A stretch of 64,000 nt of DNA from an uncultured Woeseiaceae bacterium (GCA_947258565.1 CAMYJB010000003.1:62001-126000), one strand, 5' to 3'; positions 53,849 to 63,209 are shown, counted from the first letter of the stretch. Notes: a model not told the origin generated them from the letters alone. A program made the numbers and translations.

Positions 53849-54100
53849 TTGAGCAGCGAACGAATCCGCACCCTTCTCGTGGAGCTCGACAAGGAATTGA
53901 AATCCACGGGCGAAATCGACGAGGAAACGCGCGAGTTACTGTCGCAACTCAATGACGACCTCGACGAAATCGCCGCCGGCAGCCAGGACACGCTGAGCGA
54001 CAGCGCGCGGGAGCTCGAGTCGCGATTTGCCGCCACGCATCCTGTCGCCGAGCGCATTACCCGCGAGATCGCGGATTTGCTCGCCAAGATGGGGATCTGA
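53849..54100 (+). CDS. DUF4404 family protein
   Basis: The 83-residue helical protein starts at TTG 53849 with GGGAG about 8 bases upstream. It is charged and coiled-coil-like (IRTLLVELDKELKSTGEIDEETRELLSQLNDDLDEIAAG) and matches my memory of DUF4404. It has no signal or membrane helix. It follows the oxidoreductase operon by 21 bases, but a functional tie is not evident. Confidence 0.78.
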   Translation: MSSERIRTLLVELDKELKSTGEIDEETRELLSQLNDDLDEIAAGSQDTLSDSARELESRFAATHPVAERITREIADLLAKMGI

Positions 54101-54110
54101 AGCCCGGGTA

Positions 54111-54728
54111 TCAGCGCCAGACGGTCTCGAACATCTCTTTCAGTCCGGCCTCTCGGAACTTCGGTGGACCATTTTCGATGTCGTCGTAACGATCGATCTC
54201 CCGCAGCTGTGGCCAGTAGCGCCTGATTTCTTCCCTCGGAATGGAAAACGGCGGCCCGGTGGCGATGTCGTCATCATAATCCAGCGTGATCAGTAATCTG
54301 TGGGCGTCCGGCGCCAGCAGCGCGTCGATGTGTTTCGCGTAGGCGGGACGCTGCTCCGCAGGGATCGCAACCAGCGCGCCGCGATCGTACCAGCCCGTGT
54401 GTCCCGGCTCATCGAAATCGAACAGGTCGCCACAGTAGATCGTTATGTTCCGGTCCAGGGCCGTATAGGCCGGCAGCTTTCCCTCGCGAACGGAGTAGCG
54501 AAGGCTGTTTTCCCCGAAGAATGCGCAAGCCGCAATGTCGGAGAGTTCCACGCCGACGACAGTGTTGCCTTGTTCTTCCAGCCACAACATATCGACCGTT
54601 TTTCCGCACATCGGCACGAGAACGCGTTTTCCCTGGCCACGCCAGTATTTCCTGAGGCTCGCGTTCCCGCCTGCTTCGTGCCAACCAATGCGCCCTTCGC
54701 GCCAGCGTTCCAGCCAGGACTCGATCAT
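54111..54728 (-). CDS. tpm: Thiopurine S-methyltransferase family protein
   Basis: ATG 54728 gives a 205-residue SAM methyltransferase; a longer frame to 54893 overlaps folD and is rejected. The N terminus [25 protein letters not shown], then [29 protein letters not shown] (SAM motif I), [12 protein letters not shown] and [23 protein letters not shown] are typical of Tpm. In bacteria this family also methylates selenium and tellurium compounds. Divergent from folD with 103 bases between starts. Confidence 0.93.
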   Translation of the reverse strand: MIESWLERWREGRIGWHEAGGNASLRKYWRGQGKRVLVPMCGKTVDMLWLEEQGNTVVGVELSDIAACAFFGENSLRYSVREGKLPAYTALDRNITIYCGDLFDFDEPGHTGWYDRGALVAIPAEQRPAYAKHIDALLAPDAHRLLITLDYDDDIATGPPFSIPREEIRRYWPQLREIDRYDDIENGPPKFREAGLKEMFETVWR

Positions 54729-54831
54729 CGTTGCTCTTCCGGTATCGATTGCGCTAGGTAGATTGCGCAGTTTACGCAAACTGATGCCGGCGTTACCATG
54801 CCCGCGCTTTCGAGGTACAGGAATCCGGCTC

Positions 54832-55728
54832 ATGGCGAGTGCAATTCGTATCGACGGCAAGGCCAGGGCGGCCGAACTGTCGGAAAAGATCACCGCAGAA
54901 ACGGCGGCGCTGGCGCGCGATCACGGCATCAAGCCGGGTCTTGCAGTGGTCATCATCGGTGAGGACCCGGCGAGCCAGGTATACGTGCGAAACAAGAAGC
55001 GCACGGCGGAAGCGTGCGGCTTCCACTCGGTCCGGCACTCGCTGCCGGCTGACGTATCTCAACAGCACGTGCTCGACCTCGTCGCGTCGCTCAACGAAGA
55101 TGAAGCCATCCACGGCATTCTCGTGCAGCTGCCATTGCCCGACCACCTGGACGAACAGCGGATAACGCAATCGATCGCACCGGCGAAAGACGTCGACGGC
55201 TTTCATTACATCAACATCGGCAAGCTCACGGCCGGCGATACCGCAGATGCGTTCGTGCCCTGCACCCCCGCAGGCTGCATGCTGATGATCGAAGATCATC
55301 TCGGCACCGATTTTTCCGGTCTCAGTGCCGTCGTGATCGGCCGGTCGAATATCGTCGGCAAGCCCATGGCGAGTCTGCTGCTCGCGCGGAACGCGACCGT
55401 GACCATCACTCACAGCCGCACGAAAGACCTGCCCGACGTAGTGCGCGGCGCCGACATCGTTGTCGCCGCGGTGGGACGACCCCACATGGTCGGCGGCGAC
55501 TGGATCAAGCCCGGGGCGGTCGTCATCGACGTCGGCATCAATCGCGTCGAGACGGAGGTCGGCGGGGAGAAGAAGGCCAGACTGATCGGCGACGTCAACT
55601 ATGACGAGGCATTCGAGGTCGCCAAGGCCATAACGCCCGTGCCCGGCGGTGTCGGTCCGATGACCATCACCATGCTGATGGCGAACACGCTGCGGTCCGC
55701 GAAACTCGCCGCAGGACTCGTCGACTGA
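54832..55728 (+). CDS. folD: Bifunctional methylenetetrahydrofolate dehydrogenase/cyclohydrolase
   Basis: ATG 54832 gives a 298-residue FolD. Seen are [27 protein letters not shown], containing the catalytic Tyr and Lys, then [54 protein letters not shown] and [17 protein letters not shown]. It interconverts one-carbon folates with NADP. An extended frame from 54535 lies over tpm and is not used. The gene ends one base from the convergent TonB-domain gene. Confidence 0.97.
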   Translation: MASAIRIDGKARAAELSEKITAETAALARDHGIKPGLAVVIIGEDPASQVYVRNKKRTAEACGFHSVRHSLPADVSQQHVLDLVASLNEDEAIHGILVQLPLPDHLDEQRITQSIAPAKDVDGFHYINIGKLTAGDTADAFVPCTPAGCMLMIEDHLGTDFSGLSAVVIGRSNIVGKPMASLLLARNATVTITHSRTKDLPDVVRGADIVVAAVGRPHMVGGDWIKPGAVVIDVGINRVETEVGGEKKARLIGDVNYDEAFEVAKAITPVPGGVGPMTITMLMANTLRSAKLAAGLVD

Positions 55729-55729
55729 G

Positions 55730-56110
55730 TCAGTTAGCGGATGCAGGTTCCAGCCGGAAGCGGAACGTCCGGCAGGTCTTGATCGCCGGGACGGCCCGGT
55801 CTTCCTCCAGGGGCTGGTAGCGGGACGCCCTGATCGCGCGAATGGCCGGTTTCTCGAAGACCCGATGGGTGCTGGTGCGCACGGCAATCCGATACGGCCT
55901 GCCTTCGCGATCGACATTGAAACAGACCTGCACGTCGCCTTCGATCCTTTCGCGGCGCGCCGCGGGGGGATAAACCGGCGCGACCGTGTTGAGGGGAATG
56001 CGCTCGTGGCTTTCGTCTTCCAGGTGAGTGACGCGGGATTCGTCCGCCGCATGGCTCGTGCAGCCAAGCAACGACACGACGATCAGCCAGTACCTAGCGG
56101 GTCGTCGCAT
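55730..56110 (-). CDS. Lipoprotein with TonB C-terminal domain
   Basis: ATG 56110 gives a 126-residue protein with a lipoprotein-like signal (MRRPARYWLIVVSLLGC, lipobox LLGC at residue 17). The rest is a TonB C-terminal domain: PLNTVAPVYPPAARRERIEGDVQVCFNVDREGRPYRIAV, then FEKPAIRAIRASRYQP, with two added Cys residues. No TonB N-terminal membrane helix with the ExbB contact is present, and no exbB or exbD is nearby. The gene overlaps the upstream TPR gene by 17 bases. It may bind outer-membrane partners rather than energise transport. Confidence 0.8.
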   Translation of the reverse strand: MRRPARYWLIVVSLLGCTSHAADESRVTHLEDESHERIPLNTVAPVYPPAARRERIEGDVQVCFNVDREGRPYRIAVRTSTHRVFEKPAIRAIRASRYQPLEEDRAVPAIKTCRTFRFRLEPASAN

Positions 56111-56633
56111 CCGCCGCGGCCTCGCGTCGATCGTCGATGATGATGCTCGGTGACACCGGGTCGACGGCATCGCGGTACATGGCCCGGAGCGTTTTCAGCG
56201 TACGCGCATTCGGGCTCAGTTCCTCGCCGGTCGATATGTCCTGCTCTGCCTCCGCATAGCGCTCCTGCTTGAGATAGACCAGCGCCCGGTTACTGTAGCT
56301 ACGCCAGTGCCGATCGTCGAGTTCGAGCGCGCGATTGCAGGCATCCAGCGCCTCGTCGAGCCTTTCGAGCATGACCAGCCCGGCGCAGAGATTGGAATAG
56401 CCGGCGACACGATCCCGCTGGCTGTTTGCTGTGCGCAGACCGCGTCGTGTCAGCCTCACACCGTCCTCGGCGTTTCCCATGCGCAACGCGGCCGCGCCGT
56501 CGGCAAGGTCCGTATTGCCGGGCCCGATCACGGTCTTCGCCGAAGCATCGGATTGCCGCGAGGGCGCCTGTGCCTGACCCTGGCCAAGCGAACCCAGCAA
56601 TATCAGCAATAGCAGCCAGCGCGCGATAGTCAT
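56094..56633 (-). CDS. Exported TPR-repeat protein
   Basis: The 179-residue protein has a signal peptide (about 1-21) and two or three tetratricopeptide repeats. AGYSNLCAGLVMLERLDEALDACNRALELDDRHWRSYSNRALVYLKQERYAEAEQDISTGEELSPN covers about 75-142. It probably scaffolds proteins in the periplasm. Its 3' end overlaps the TonB-domain gene, which suggests both act in one envelope complex. The end of the protein is basic and acidic-mixed without known motif. Confidence 0.82.
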   Translation of the reverse strand: MTIARWLLLLILLGSLGQGQAQAPSRQSDASAKTVIGPGNTDLADGAAALRMGNAEDGVRLTRRGLRTANSQRDRVAGYSNLCAGLVMLERLDEALDACNRALELDDRHWRSYSNRALVYLKQERYAEAEQDISTGEELSPNARTLKTLRAMYRDAVDPVSPSIIIDDRREAAADATTR

Positions 56634-56663
56634 GTCTTCGAGGTTCGCCTGGCGAACCCGTTC

Positions 56664-57554
56664 TCAACCGTCAGATTTCAGGTGCTTGTCGAAGAATTTG
56701 ACGGTTCTCGTCCACGCGAGTTCAGCCGCTTCCTGGTCGTAGCGCGGCGTAGTGTCGTTGTGGAAGCCGTGCTGCACACCCTCGTAGTCGTGGTGAACGT
56801 AGTCCGCACCCGCCGCCTTCAGTCCCTTCTCGAAAGCCGGCCAGCTGGCGTTGACCCGCTCGTCAAGCCCGGCATGGTTCAGCATCAATGGTGCTTTGAT
56901 GGAGGCCGCACGATCGGCATCCGGATGTCGCCCGTAGAATGCAACGCCTGCGTCGAGGTCCGGCAGCCTGACGGCGAGTTCGAGCACCATGCCGCCACCG
57001 AAACAAAAGCCGACCGCCCCGACGCGACCGGTCGTGTCCGGATGCTCACGCAGGAATTCCACGGCGGCGAGGAAGTCCTCGGTCATCTCCTCACGATCGC
57101 GCTGGCGCTGCAGCGCCCTGCCATCGTCGTCATTACCGGGGTAACCGCCCAGCGGCGTCAGCGCATCCGGCGCGAATGCGATGAAACCCGCAACGGCGAG
57201 CCGCCGCACCACATCCTCGATGTACGGATTGAGCCCGCGGTTCTCATGAATCACCACGACGGCAGGCAACTTGTGACCGCTACTGGAAGGTCGCGCAAAG
57301 TAACCACGCATGACGCCTGCGCCTTTCGGCGACGCGTATTTCTTGTAGCCTGCGGAGATGGCTGCATCGTCGGGATCGACCTGCTGCGCCAGCGCATAGT
57401 CCGGACTCAGTGCCGACAGCAACGTCGCGGCGGAGACACCGGTCGCGGTAAAGCCTGCTGCACGTTCGAGAAACTGGCGCCGGGAGACGGTGCCGTGCAC
57501 GTAGCCGTCAAACAGCTTCCACACGCGCTCGTCGACGTCGAATTTCCTGCCCAC
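56664..57554 (-). CDS. Tat-exported dienelactone hydrolase-family protein
   Basis: The 296-residue protein starts at GTG 57554. A twin-arginine motif (SRRQFLERAAGFTATGVSAATLLSAL) lies about residue 23-50 after a leader, a layout typical of the 'DLH with Tat leader' group. The catalytic elements are VIHENRGLNPYIEDV, the GFCFGGGMVLE nucleophile elbow (Cys) and late His in HGFHNDT. It should act in the periplasm on ester or lactone substrates. It is 3 bases downstream of the CBS-domain gene and likely cotranscribed with it. Confidence 0.9.
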   Translation of the reverse strand: MGRKFDVDERVWKLFDGYVHGTVSRRQFLERAAGFTATGVSAATLLSALSPDYALAQQVDPDDAAISAGYKKYASPKGAGVMRGYFARPSSSGHKLPAVVVIHENRGLNPYIEDVVRRLAVAGFIAFAPDALTPLGGYPGNDDDGRALQRQRDREEMTEDFLAAVEFLREHPDTTGRVGAVGFCFGGGMVLELAVRLPDLDAGVAFYGRHPDADRAASIKAPLMLNHAGLDERVNASWPAFEKGLKAAGADYVHHDYEGVQHGFHNDTTPRYDQEAAELAWTRTVKFFDKHLKSDG

Positions 57555-57557
57555 GGG

Positions 57558-57989
57558 TCAGCTGCTTATGTACTGCTCGAGATGCTCGATCTCTTCCTGC
57601 TGGTCGGCGATGATGGCCTGTACGAGATCGCCGATCGATACCATCGCGACAACCTGGTCGTTCTCGACGACGGGAAGGTGCCGAATCTTTTTCGCCGTCA
57701 TGATTTCCATGCAGGAGTTCACCGTGTCGTCGCCGCTGGCGGTCGCGACGTCGGCGCTCATTATCTCTGCAACCCGGGTATCGTGTGACGACCGGCCCTT
57801 GACGATGACTTTGCGCGCATAGTCTCTCTCCGTGACAATGCCGACGAGCTTTTCCCGCGCATCCAGCACCACGAGAGAACCGATCGATTCGTCAGCCATC
57901 ATCTTGATGGCGTCGAACACCGAAGCGTCTGGCGAAATGGAAATTACGTTCCTGCCCTTTGCATCGAGCAGATGCCTGACCAGTTTCAT
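57558..57989 (-). CDS. CBS-domain protein
   Basis: The 143-residue protein is a pair of CBS domains: VISISPDASVFDAIKMMADESIGSLVVLDAREKLVGIVTERDYARKV and then VAEIMSADVATASGDDTVNSCMEIMTAKKIRHLPVVENDQVVAMVSIGDLVQAI. Such pairs bind adenosyl or other nucleotides and sense energy state. There is no attached enzyme domain. It precedes the Tat-exported hydrolase by 3 bases. Confidence 0.93.
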   Translation of the reverse strand: MKLVRHLLDAKGRNVISISPDASVFDAIKMMADESIGSLVVLDAREKLVGIVTERDYARKVIVKGRSSHDTRVAEIMSADVATASGDDTVNSCMEIMTAKKIRHLPVVENDQVVAMVSIGDLVQAIIADQQEEIEHLEQYISS

Positions 57990-58080
57990 TCTTGTGCCCC
58001 CTTACCGCCGTCAACGACTTGTTATCCGCGCAATCTGCCAGTGCGTCTGTTTCCCGGGTGTCCGGTCATTCTAGCCTGAC

Positions 58081-58111
58081 AAAACAAAGCCCGCCATTAC
58101 TGGTGGGCTTT
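58081..58111 (-). terminator. Probable intrinsic terminator of the DUF4097 gene
   Basis: On the minus strand AAAGCCCACC, a short loop and GGCGGGCTTTGTTTT form a stem of about 10 bp with one G-T pair and a T-rich tail. It lies about 65 bases after the stop at 58174 and before the CBS gene start (57989), so it would separate the two. Confidence 0.7.
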
Positions 58112-58173
58112 GCAGGCCATAAATCCGGGAATCAGGCTGTGCGGGGCGCTTCGATTGTTCCTCCAGGCACTCG

Positions 58174-58932
58174 TCAGTCGTCCTGCTGAACGGCGCCGCG
58201 AACGTTCGTGTATCGAAGTGTGCCACTCCCGTCTTCTTCGATGATCAGATCCTGCTCGACATCGTCGATTTCGATATCACCGGAACCGTCGTCCACGGTC
58301 ACGCTGCCCTGCACTCCGCGGATATCGATGGTTCCGGAGCCGTCTTCGACGTACACGTCGCCAGCCGCTCTGACGATCGTGATCGACCCCGAGCCGTCAT
58401 CAATCTTGACGCCACCGGTATCCTCCAGCCTGATCGAGCCGCTGCCGTCATCGATGTCGATGTCGCCGGAATTACCGAGCTCGATCAGTCCGCTGCCGTC
58501 ATCAATCCGGACGGTGCTCGCGATGTCATGGACCGTGATCGGGCCGGACCCGTCGTCGATCCGCAGCGAGAGCTGCGCCGGCATGCGCACATCCAGGTCG
58601 ATCGCGGCGTCACCGTCCCATCCCCAGGAGGAGCTGAAACCCGCCTTCAGCTTCGCCCTGTCGCCGGCGCGCTCCAGGTCCAGGCGCAGGCGTTTTTCGA
58701 TCAGCGTCCTTGCCTGCTCCTCGTCCTCTGCGTCCAGGACGATCGTCGCAATCACGACGATCTCGTCACTCCCCTCGACACCATTGACGATCAGGGCGCC
58801 AGCCCCTGCATCGATGAACAAACCCGACAATCCGGACGCATCCAGTTCGAGGTTCCTGACTTCGCTGTAGTTGTGCGAGCCCGCATGTGACAGGCTCACG
58901 GCAAACATCGCCATGACAATAAATCCACGCAT
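58174..58932 (-). CDS. Exported DUF4097-type beta-solenoid protein
   Basis: The 252-residue protein has a signal peptide (about 1-17) and, from about residue 130, a run of near-regular repeats of 15-20 residues containing the core IDDGSG (RIDDGSGPITVHD, RIDDGSGLIELGN, DIDDGSGSIRLED, KIDDGSGSITIVR and so on). This is a right-handed beta-helix-like DUF4097 adhesin module. It is probably surface or periplasmic and may bind metal or polymer. GGGAG lies just before ATG 58932. It is monocistronic. Confidence 0.85.
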   Translation of the reverse strand: MRGFIVMAMFAVSLSHAGSHNYSEVRNLELDASGLSGLFIDAGAGALIVNGVEGSDEIVVIATIVLDAEDEEQARTLIEKRLRLDLERAGDRAKLKAGFSSSWGWDGDAAIDLDVRMPAQLSLRIDDGSGPITVHDIASTVRIDDGSGLIELGNSGDIDIDDGSGSIRLEDTGGVKIDDGSGSITIVRAAGDVYVEDGSGTIDIRGVQGSVTVDDGSGDIEIDDVEQDLIIEEDGSGTLRYTNVRGAVQQDD

Positions 58933-59013
58933 TGTGATCTCCCGAGACAGCTTTGCGTTGTGTTGTTACCCGTAAGACGCCGCTCGGCGCCGTTTGGTTG
59001 CAATATGCCCGGG

Positions 59014-60366
59014 TCAGTCGCTGTCGACGCGCCTGAAGCGGCCAAGCAGCGCCTCGATATCAGCGCCCGAATACCAGCGGCCTCTTACCATGACGCCGTG
59101 CACGCGCCGCGTGCTGGAAATGGCTTCGAGGGGGTTCGAGTCGAGCATGACGAGATCCGCTTCGTACCCGGTTTCTACCACGCCCGTCCTCAGTCCCAGG
59201 AATTGCGCCGCGTTGACGGTACCGGCCCTGAGCGCCTCGAACGGCGTCAGTCCCGCCGCAACCATGAGCTCCAGCTCCCGGTGCAGCGAAAATCCGGGAA
59301 CATTGAAGATCTGCGGAGCGTCCGAGCCGAGAAGGATTCCGGCGCCGGCTGCGTGCAGCGCATGTATCAGGGAACGCCGTATGCGGATGGCCTGCGCCGC
59401 GACCTCTGCGCTGAATCCGCGCTCCCGTAGCTGCCGCTGTTTCGCGTCCACCCAGCGATCGACCGTGGCTGCCGGCACGTACTGCATCTCCGTGCGGCTT
59501 CGCAGTTCGCTCACGGGGACGTCGTTTATGACTTGCTCTACCAGGGTCTCCGTGGGAACGGTCCAGGTGCCGGCCGCAGCGGTCGCCTCGGCAAGCGACG
59601 CTATCCGGTCCGCATCGACGTCGCCAGCCAGCAACACATCGAAGAAACCGCCGTACCCGCCGGAGGCGTCGAATTTCGGCGGCATCAGCGCCGCCATGTA
59701 GCCATCGAGATGGTCGATGCTCGCCATGCCCGCCTGCAGAGCGTTACCGAGACCCACCGAGACCGGGACGTGACCGGCAAACGGGATGCCCAGCTCGTTG
59801 GCTGTCGCGGCGATCGCGGCAAATTCCGCGTCGTCGAGCCCGGGGTGAATCTTGATGAAATCATAGCCCGCCGCGTGTTGCTCCCTGACCTGGCGCGCTC
59901 CGTCCGCGGCGCCGCTGACCGACCGGCCGTTTAGCGAGGGGCCTGACGTGATCAGCCTCGGCCCCGGGATCCTGCCTTCAAGCAGCTCCTCGCGGAGCCG
60001 CAGGTGCGAAGGGTGCCCCAGCATGCCGCGCACGGTGGTGACGCCGTTCGCGACGAACAGGGCGAAGTCGCGTTCGAGTTCGCTCGACCCGGCAGGCGGC
60101 ACGTGGGCGTGCATCTCGGCCAGGCCGGGTACGAGGAATCGATCGGTGCCGTCGACCACCCGCGCCTCTTCCGGCACGGGTACTTCGTCCACGTTGCCGA
60201 TCGTTGCAATGACGCCGTCGCGGACAATGACGGTCTGCTGAGCGATGACCCTCTCGGCCGACATCGGGAGCACGTTGACGTTGACGAATACCGTGACATC
60301 GGCGGCTGCCGTGCCAGCCGCGATGGCAGCGATGCATGAGATGACAAAGGGTATACAACGACGCAT
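59014..60366 (-). CDS. Exported amidohydrolase (imidazolonepropionase-like)
   Basis: ATG 60366 gives a 450-residue protein with a signal peptide (IPFVISCIAAIAAGTAAA). The amidohydrolase-superfamily metal motifs are GLAEMHAHVP (HXH), FIKIHPGLDD, a His in AGHVPVS, another in IDHLDGY and Asp in LLGSDAPQIF. The C-terminal LRAGTVNAAQFLGLRTGVVETGYEADLVMLDSNP closes the composite beta-sandwich. It probably hydrolyses a peptide or cyclic amide in the periplasm. The natural substrate is unknown. Confidence 0.9.
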   Translation of the reverse strand: MRRCIPFVISCIAAIAAGTAAADVTVFVNVNVLPMSAERVIAQQTVIVRDGVIATIGNVDEVPVPEEARVVDGTDRFLVPGLAEMHAHVPPAGSSELERDFALFVANGVTTVRGMLGHPSHLRLREELLEGRIPGPRLITSGPSLNGRSVSGAADGARQVREQHAAGYDFIKIHPGLDDAEFAAIAATANELGIPFAGHVPVSVGLGNALQAGMASIDHLDGYMAALMPPKFDASGGYGGFFDVLLAGDVDADRIASLAEATAAAGTWTVPTETLVEQVINDVPVSELRSRTEMQYVPAATVDRWVDAKQRQLRERGFSAEVAAQAIRIRRSLIHALHAAGAGILLGSDAPQIFNVPGFSLHRELELMVAAGLTPFEALRAGTVNAAQFLGLRTGVVETGYEADLVMLDSNPLEAISSTRRVHGVMVRGRWYSGADIEALLGRFRRVDSD

Positions 60367-60508
60367 GGGCAGATCCTGGTTCAGGCTTTGCTTCGGTTTC
60401 ACCTGGATTCGAGGGCCCCGTTGCCCTCCGGTTCACAAAATCCACCTATTAAGCCTAGTACGCCGGTAGTGCCCCGGCAATTCGCGGCACCTGTGGCCGT
60501 CCGGTCGG

Positions 60509-61477
60509 CTAGAGGATGCGCTTCAGCGTGTCGCGGCCGACGTTACCGCCGCAGATCAGCACCACCACTCTCTGCCCGGCGAGAGCATCTTTCTGCTTCA
60601 GCATGGCTGCCAGCGCGACGCCGGCGGCGCCCTCGATGAGCTGGTGCTCGAAGTCGATGAACCGGCACATCGCCGCCGCTATCTCGGTCTCACTGACGAG
60701 CACGAACTCATCGACCAATGTCCTGCAAAGTCCGAACGTGATCGCGTCCTGCTCTATCCCGCCCGCGGTGCCGTCCGAGAGGGTCGGGCGGCTGCTTTCA
60801 TCGAGGATCCGGCCGGCCTCGACCGAGTGCGCCATCACGGCCGAGGCCGCGGGCTGACAGCCCACGATGCGTATTGCGGGATTGCCGGACCTGAGCACGC
60901 TCGCGACGCCGCTCACGAGCCCGCCACCACCGACAGCGACGTACAGGGCATCGACCTCGGGCATCAGTGCTGCAATTTCGATACCGCAGGTGCCCTGACC
61001 CGCGATGACCTCGGGATCGTTGTAAGGCGAGACGTAAAACATGGCGTGTTCATCCGCAAAATCGCGGGCGTGCAGCTCGGTATCGAGGCCGTCCGTACCG
61101 AAAAACCGGACGTCGCCGCCGTAGCTCCGGATCGCTTCGACCTTCGCGGTAGACGTCTGCTCGGGCACGAATATGACGCCGTGGATTCCGAGCTTTGCCA
61201 TGGCGTACGCGACGGCCGCACCATGATTGCCGCTCGAGGCCGTCGCGCACCCGGCCTTCTTTTGCTCAGGCGACAGCGTCGCGAGGCGATTCGCCGCACC
61301 GCGCAGCTTGAACGAGCCCGTATGCTGGAGATTCTCGAGCTTGAGGTACACCTCGGCGCCGGTATCGGCACTGAAGCGATAGGAATAGTCGAGGGGTGTC
61401 TCGCGAACCAGGCCGGCGATCCGTACCGATGCTTCCCTCGCTGCCGCCGCCGCACGCCTGCAGTCAAACTCACTCAT
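60509..61477 (-). CDS. Threonine/serine dehydratase-like PLP enzyme
   Basis: ATG 61477 gives a 322-residue fold-type II PLP enzyme; a longer frame to 61891 overlaps the opposite-strand gene and is rejected. The PLP lysine is in QHTGSFKLRGAANRL, ASSGNHGAAVAYAM forms the phosphate loop region, and VGGGGLVSGVASV is the glycine loop. It lacks the regulatory ACT tail of biosynthetic IlvA, so it is closer to catabolic TdcB-type or other ammonia-lyase dehydratases. It may deaminate L-threonine or L-serine. The exact substrate is uncertain. Confidence 0.87.
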   Translation of the reverse strand: MSEFDCRRAAAAAREASVRIAGLVRETPLDYSYRFSADTGAEVYLKLENLQHTGSFKLRGAANRLATLSPEQKKAGCATASSGNHGAAVAYAMAKLGIHGVIFVPEQTSTAKVEAIRSYGGDVRFFGTDGLDTELHARDFADEHAMFYVSPYNDPEVIAGQGTCGIEIAALMPEVDALYVAVGGGGLVSGVASVLRSGNPAIRIVGCQPAASAVMAHSVEAGRILDESSRPTLSDGTAGGIEQDAITFGLCRTLVDEFVLVSETEIAAAMCRFIDFEHQLIEGAAGVALAAMLKQKDALAGQRVVVLICGGNVGRDTLKRIL

Positions 61478-61607
61478 CAGGACAGTCTCTGCTGCTCGTA
61501 TTGCAGCCGTCAAGCGCCGTGGTCGGCAACAGGCGGATCGACGATATCTGGCTTCGGAAACGGACAGCTGCGAGAATCCGGTTTTACTCCGGCTCTGCCT
61601 GTCGACC

Positions 61608-63209
61608 ATGAAACTCCAGCTTACAGTACTGCTCGCCCTCGCCTGGATCGCGGCATGTGGCGCCGAACAGCCACCGCAGGAATCGGCCGCCGCTGGCGAC
61701 GAGTCAGAGCCGGCCGTGATCGACGACTCCGGGGAGGACGCTGCCGCGTCGGGCACTGATGCTGCGCCCGTGCCGGGGTACCTGGCGCTAGACGAGAACG
61801 TGTCTGCCGGCGACATCCTGCCGATGCCTTTCCGCGTAATCTGGGAGCCATGGCTTGGCGACTTCGACGGCATGGTGGAGCGTCGCATCATTCGAGCCGT
61901 CGTACCATTCGGCGGCTACCAGTTCTATTACGTCAATGGCCTGCCGAAGGGCGCTACGTACGACCTCCTGCAGCGCCTTGAATCTTACGTGAACAACGAG
62001 CTGGGCCGCCGCAACATCAAGGTTTACGTGGTGGTGATCCCGGTCAGCCGGGACCAGCTCATCCCCGCTTTGCTCGACGGACACGCCGACCTGGTCGCCG
62101 GCGACCTGACGATTACGCCCGATCGATCCGCGCTGGTCAGCTTCGCCCGACCGATGCTCAGGGATATCGACGAAGTGATCGTCACCGGTCCGGGCGCGCC
62201 GCCGATCGATACCCTGGACGACGTGGCGGGACAGCAAATCGTGGTTCGCAGGTCGAGCAGTTACTTCGAACACCTGCAGGCCCTCGTCAACGATTTCGAG
62301 TCCCGCGGGCTCGAGCCGCCCGACATCCATCTCGCGGACGAGATACTGGAAGCCGAGGACCTGCTCGAGATGGTCAACGGCGGCATGATCAGTATGACGG
62401 TGATGGACGACTACAAGGCGGAATTCTGGGCGAGTGTATTCGCGAATATCGTCGTGCGTGATGACCTCGTGCTGAACAAAGGGGGTTCGATCGCCTGGGC
62501 GCTGCGCAAGGACAATCCGCAGCTTGCCGCGACAATCAAGGGGTTCCTGCGAAAATACGGCAAGGGGACGCTGGTCGGAAACGATACCTACAACCGTTAC
62601 CTGTCCGACGCGTCACGAGTTCGATGTTCCCATACGAGCAAAGCGTTAAAGCAGGTGCAGGATTTGGTCGGCGTGTTTCAGAAATACGGCGACAAATTCG
62701 ATTTCGACTGGCTGATGCTCGCCGCGCAGGCTTTCCAGGAGTCCGGGCTGCGCCAGGACCGCAGGAGCCCTGCGGGAGCCGTCGGCATCATGCAGCTCAA
62801 ACCCTCGACCGCAGCGGACAAGAACGTCGGCATCGAGGATATCAGCACAGTCGATAGTAATGTCCATGCCGGCGCCAAGTACATGCGGTTCATCGCCGAC
62901 CGGTATTTTTCGGATGAGAAATTCAACGAACTGAATCAGTGGCTGTTCAGCCTCGCCGCCTACAACGCCGGCCCGGCGAAGATCAACCGGTACCGCCGGG
63001 AGGCGGCCGAGAATGGCTACGACCCCAACCGCTGGTTCGACAACGTCGAGATCATTGCCGCGCGCAGAATCGGCAGCGAAACCGTCACCTACGTCAGTAA
63101 CGTTTTCAAGTACTACGTCGGCTACCAGATAACCATGGAGCGAGGCGCCGTGCGTGACGAGCGTTACACGAACGAGCTGCAGGAATGCCTTGCCGAAGAC
63201 GCCGGGTGA
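61608..63209 (+). CDS. mltF: MltF-like lytic transglycosylase lipoprotein
   Basis: The 533-residue protein has a lipoprotein signal ending IAAC near residue 17 and an acidic linker. A solute-binding-protein-type (SBP_bac_3) region follows at about 85-330 (LDGHADLVAGDLTITPDRSALVSFARPML, VVRRSSSYFEHLQALV). The C-terminal SLT domain has catalytic Glu in AAQAFQESGLRQDRRSPAGAVGIMQLKPSTA and SLAAYNAGPAKINRYRREA. This matches MltF, anchored to the outer membrane. It cleaves peptidoglycan glycans, with the N-terminal domain regulating activity in known examples. It abuts the convergent phospholipase-D gene. Confidence 0.93.
   Translation: MKLQLTVLLALAWIAACGAEQPPQESAAAGDESEPAVIDDSGEDAAASGTDAAPVPGYLALDENVSAGDILPMPFRVIWEPWLGDFDGMVERRIIRAVVPFGGYQFYYVNGLPKGATYDLLQRLESYVNNELGRRNIKVYVVVIPVSRDQLIPALLDGHADLVAGDLTITPDRSALVSFARPMLRDIDEVIVTGPGAPPIDTLDDVAGQQIVVRRSSSYFEHLQALVNDFESRGLEPPDIHLADEILEAEDLLEMVNGGMISMTVMDDYKAEFWASVFANIVVRDDLVLNKGGSIAWALRKDNPQLAATIKGFLRKYGKGTLVGNDTYNRYLSDASRVRCSHTSKALKQVQDLVGVFQKYGDKFDFDWLMLAAQAFQESGLRQDRRSPAGAVGIMQLKPSTAADKNVGIEDISTVDSNVHAGAKYMRFIADRYFSDEKFNELNQWLFSLAAYNAGPAKINRYRREAAENGYDPNRWFDNVEIIAARRIGSETVTYVSNVFKYYVGYQITMERGAVRDERYTNELQECLAEDAG

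Noticed and set aside
54793-56067. 424-codon minus-strand frame opposite folD
   Set aside because: FolD motifs are intact on the plus strand and this frame also runs over the TonB-domain gene in the wrong phase.
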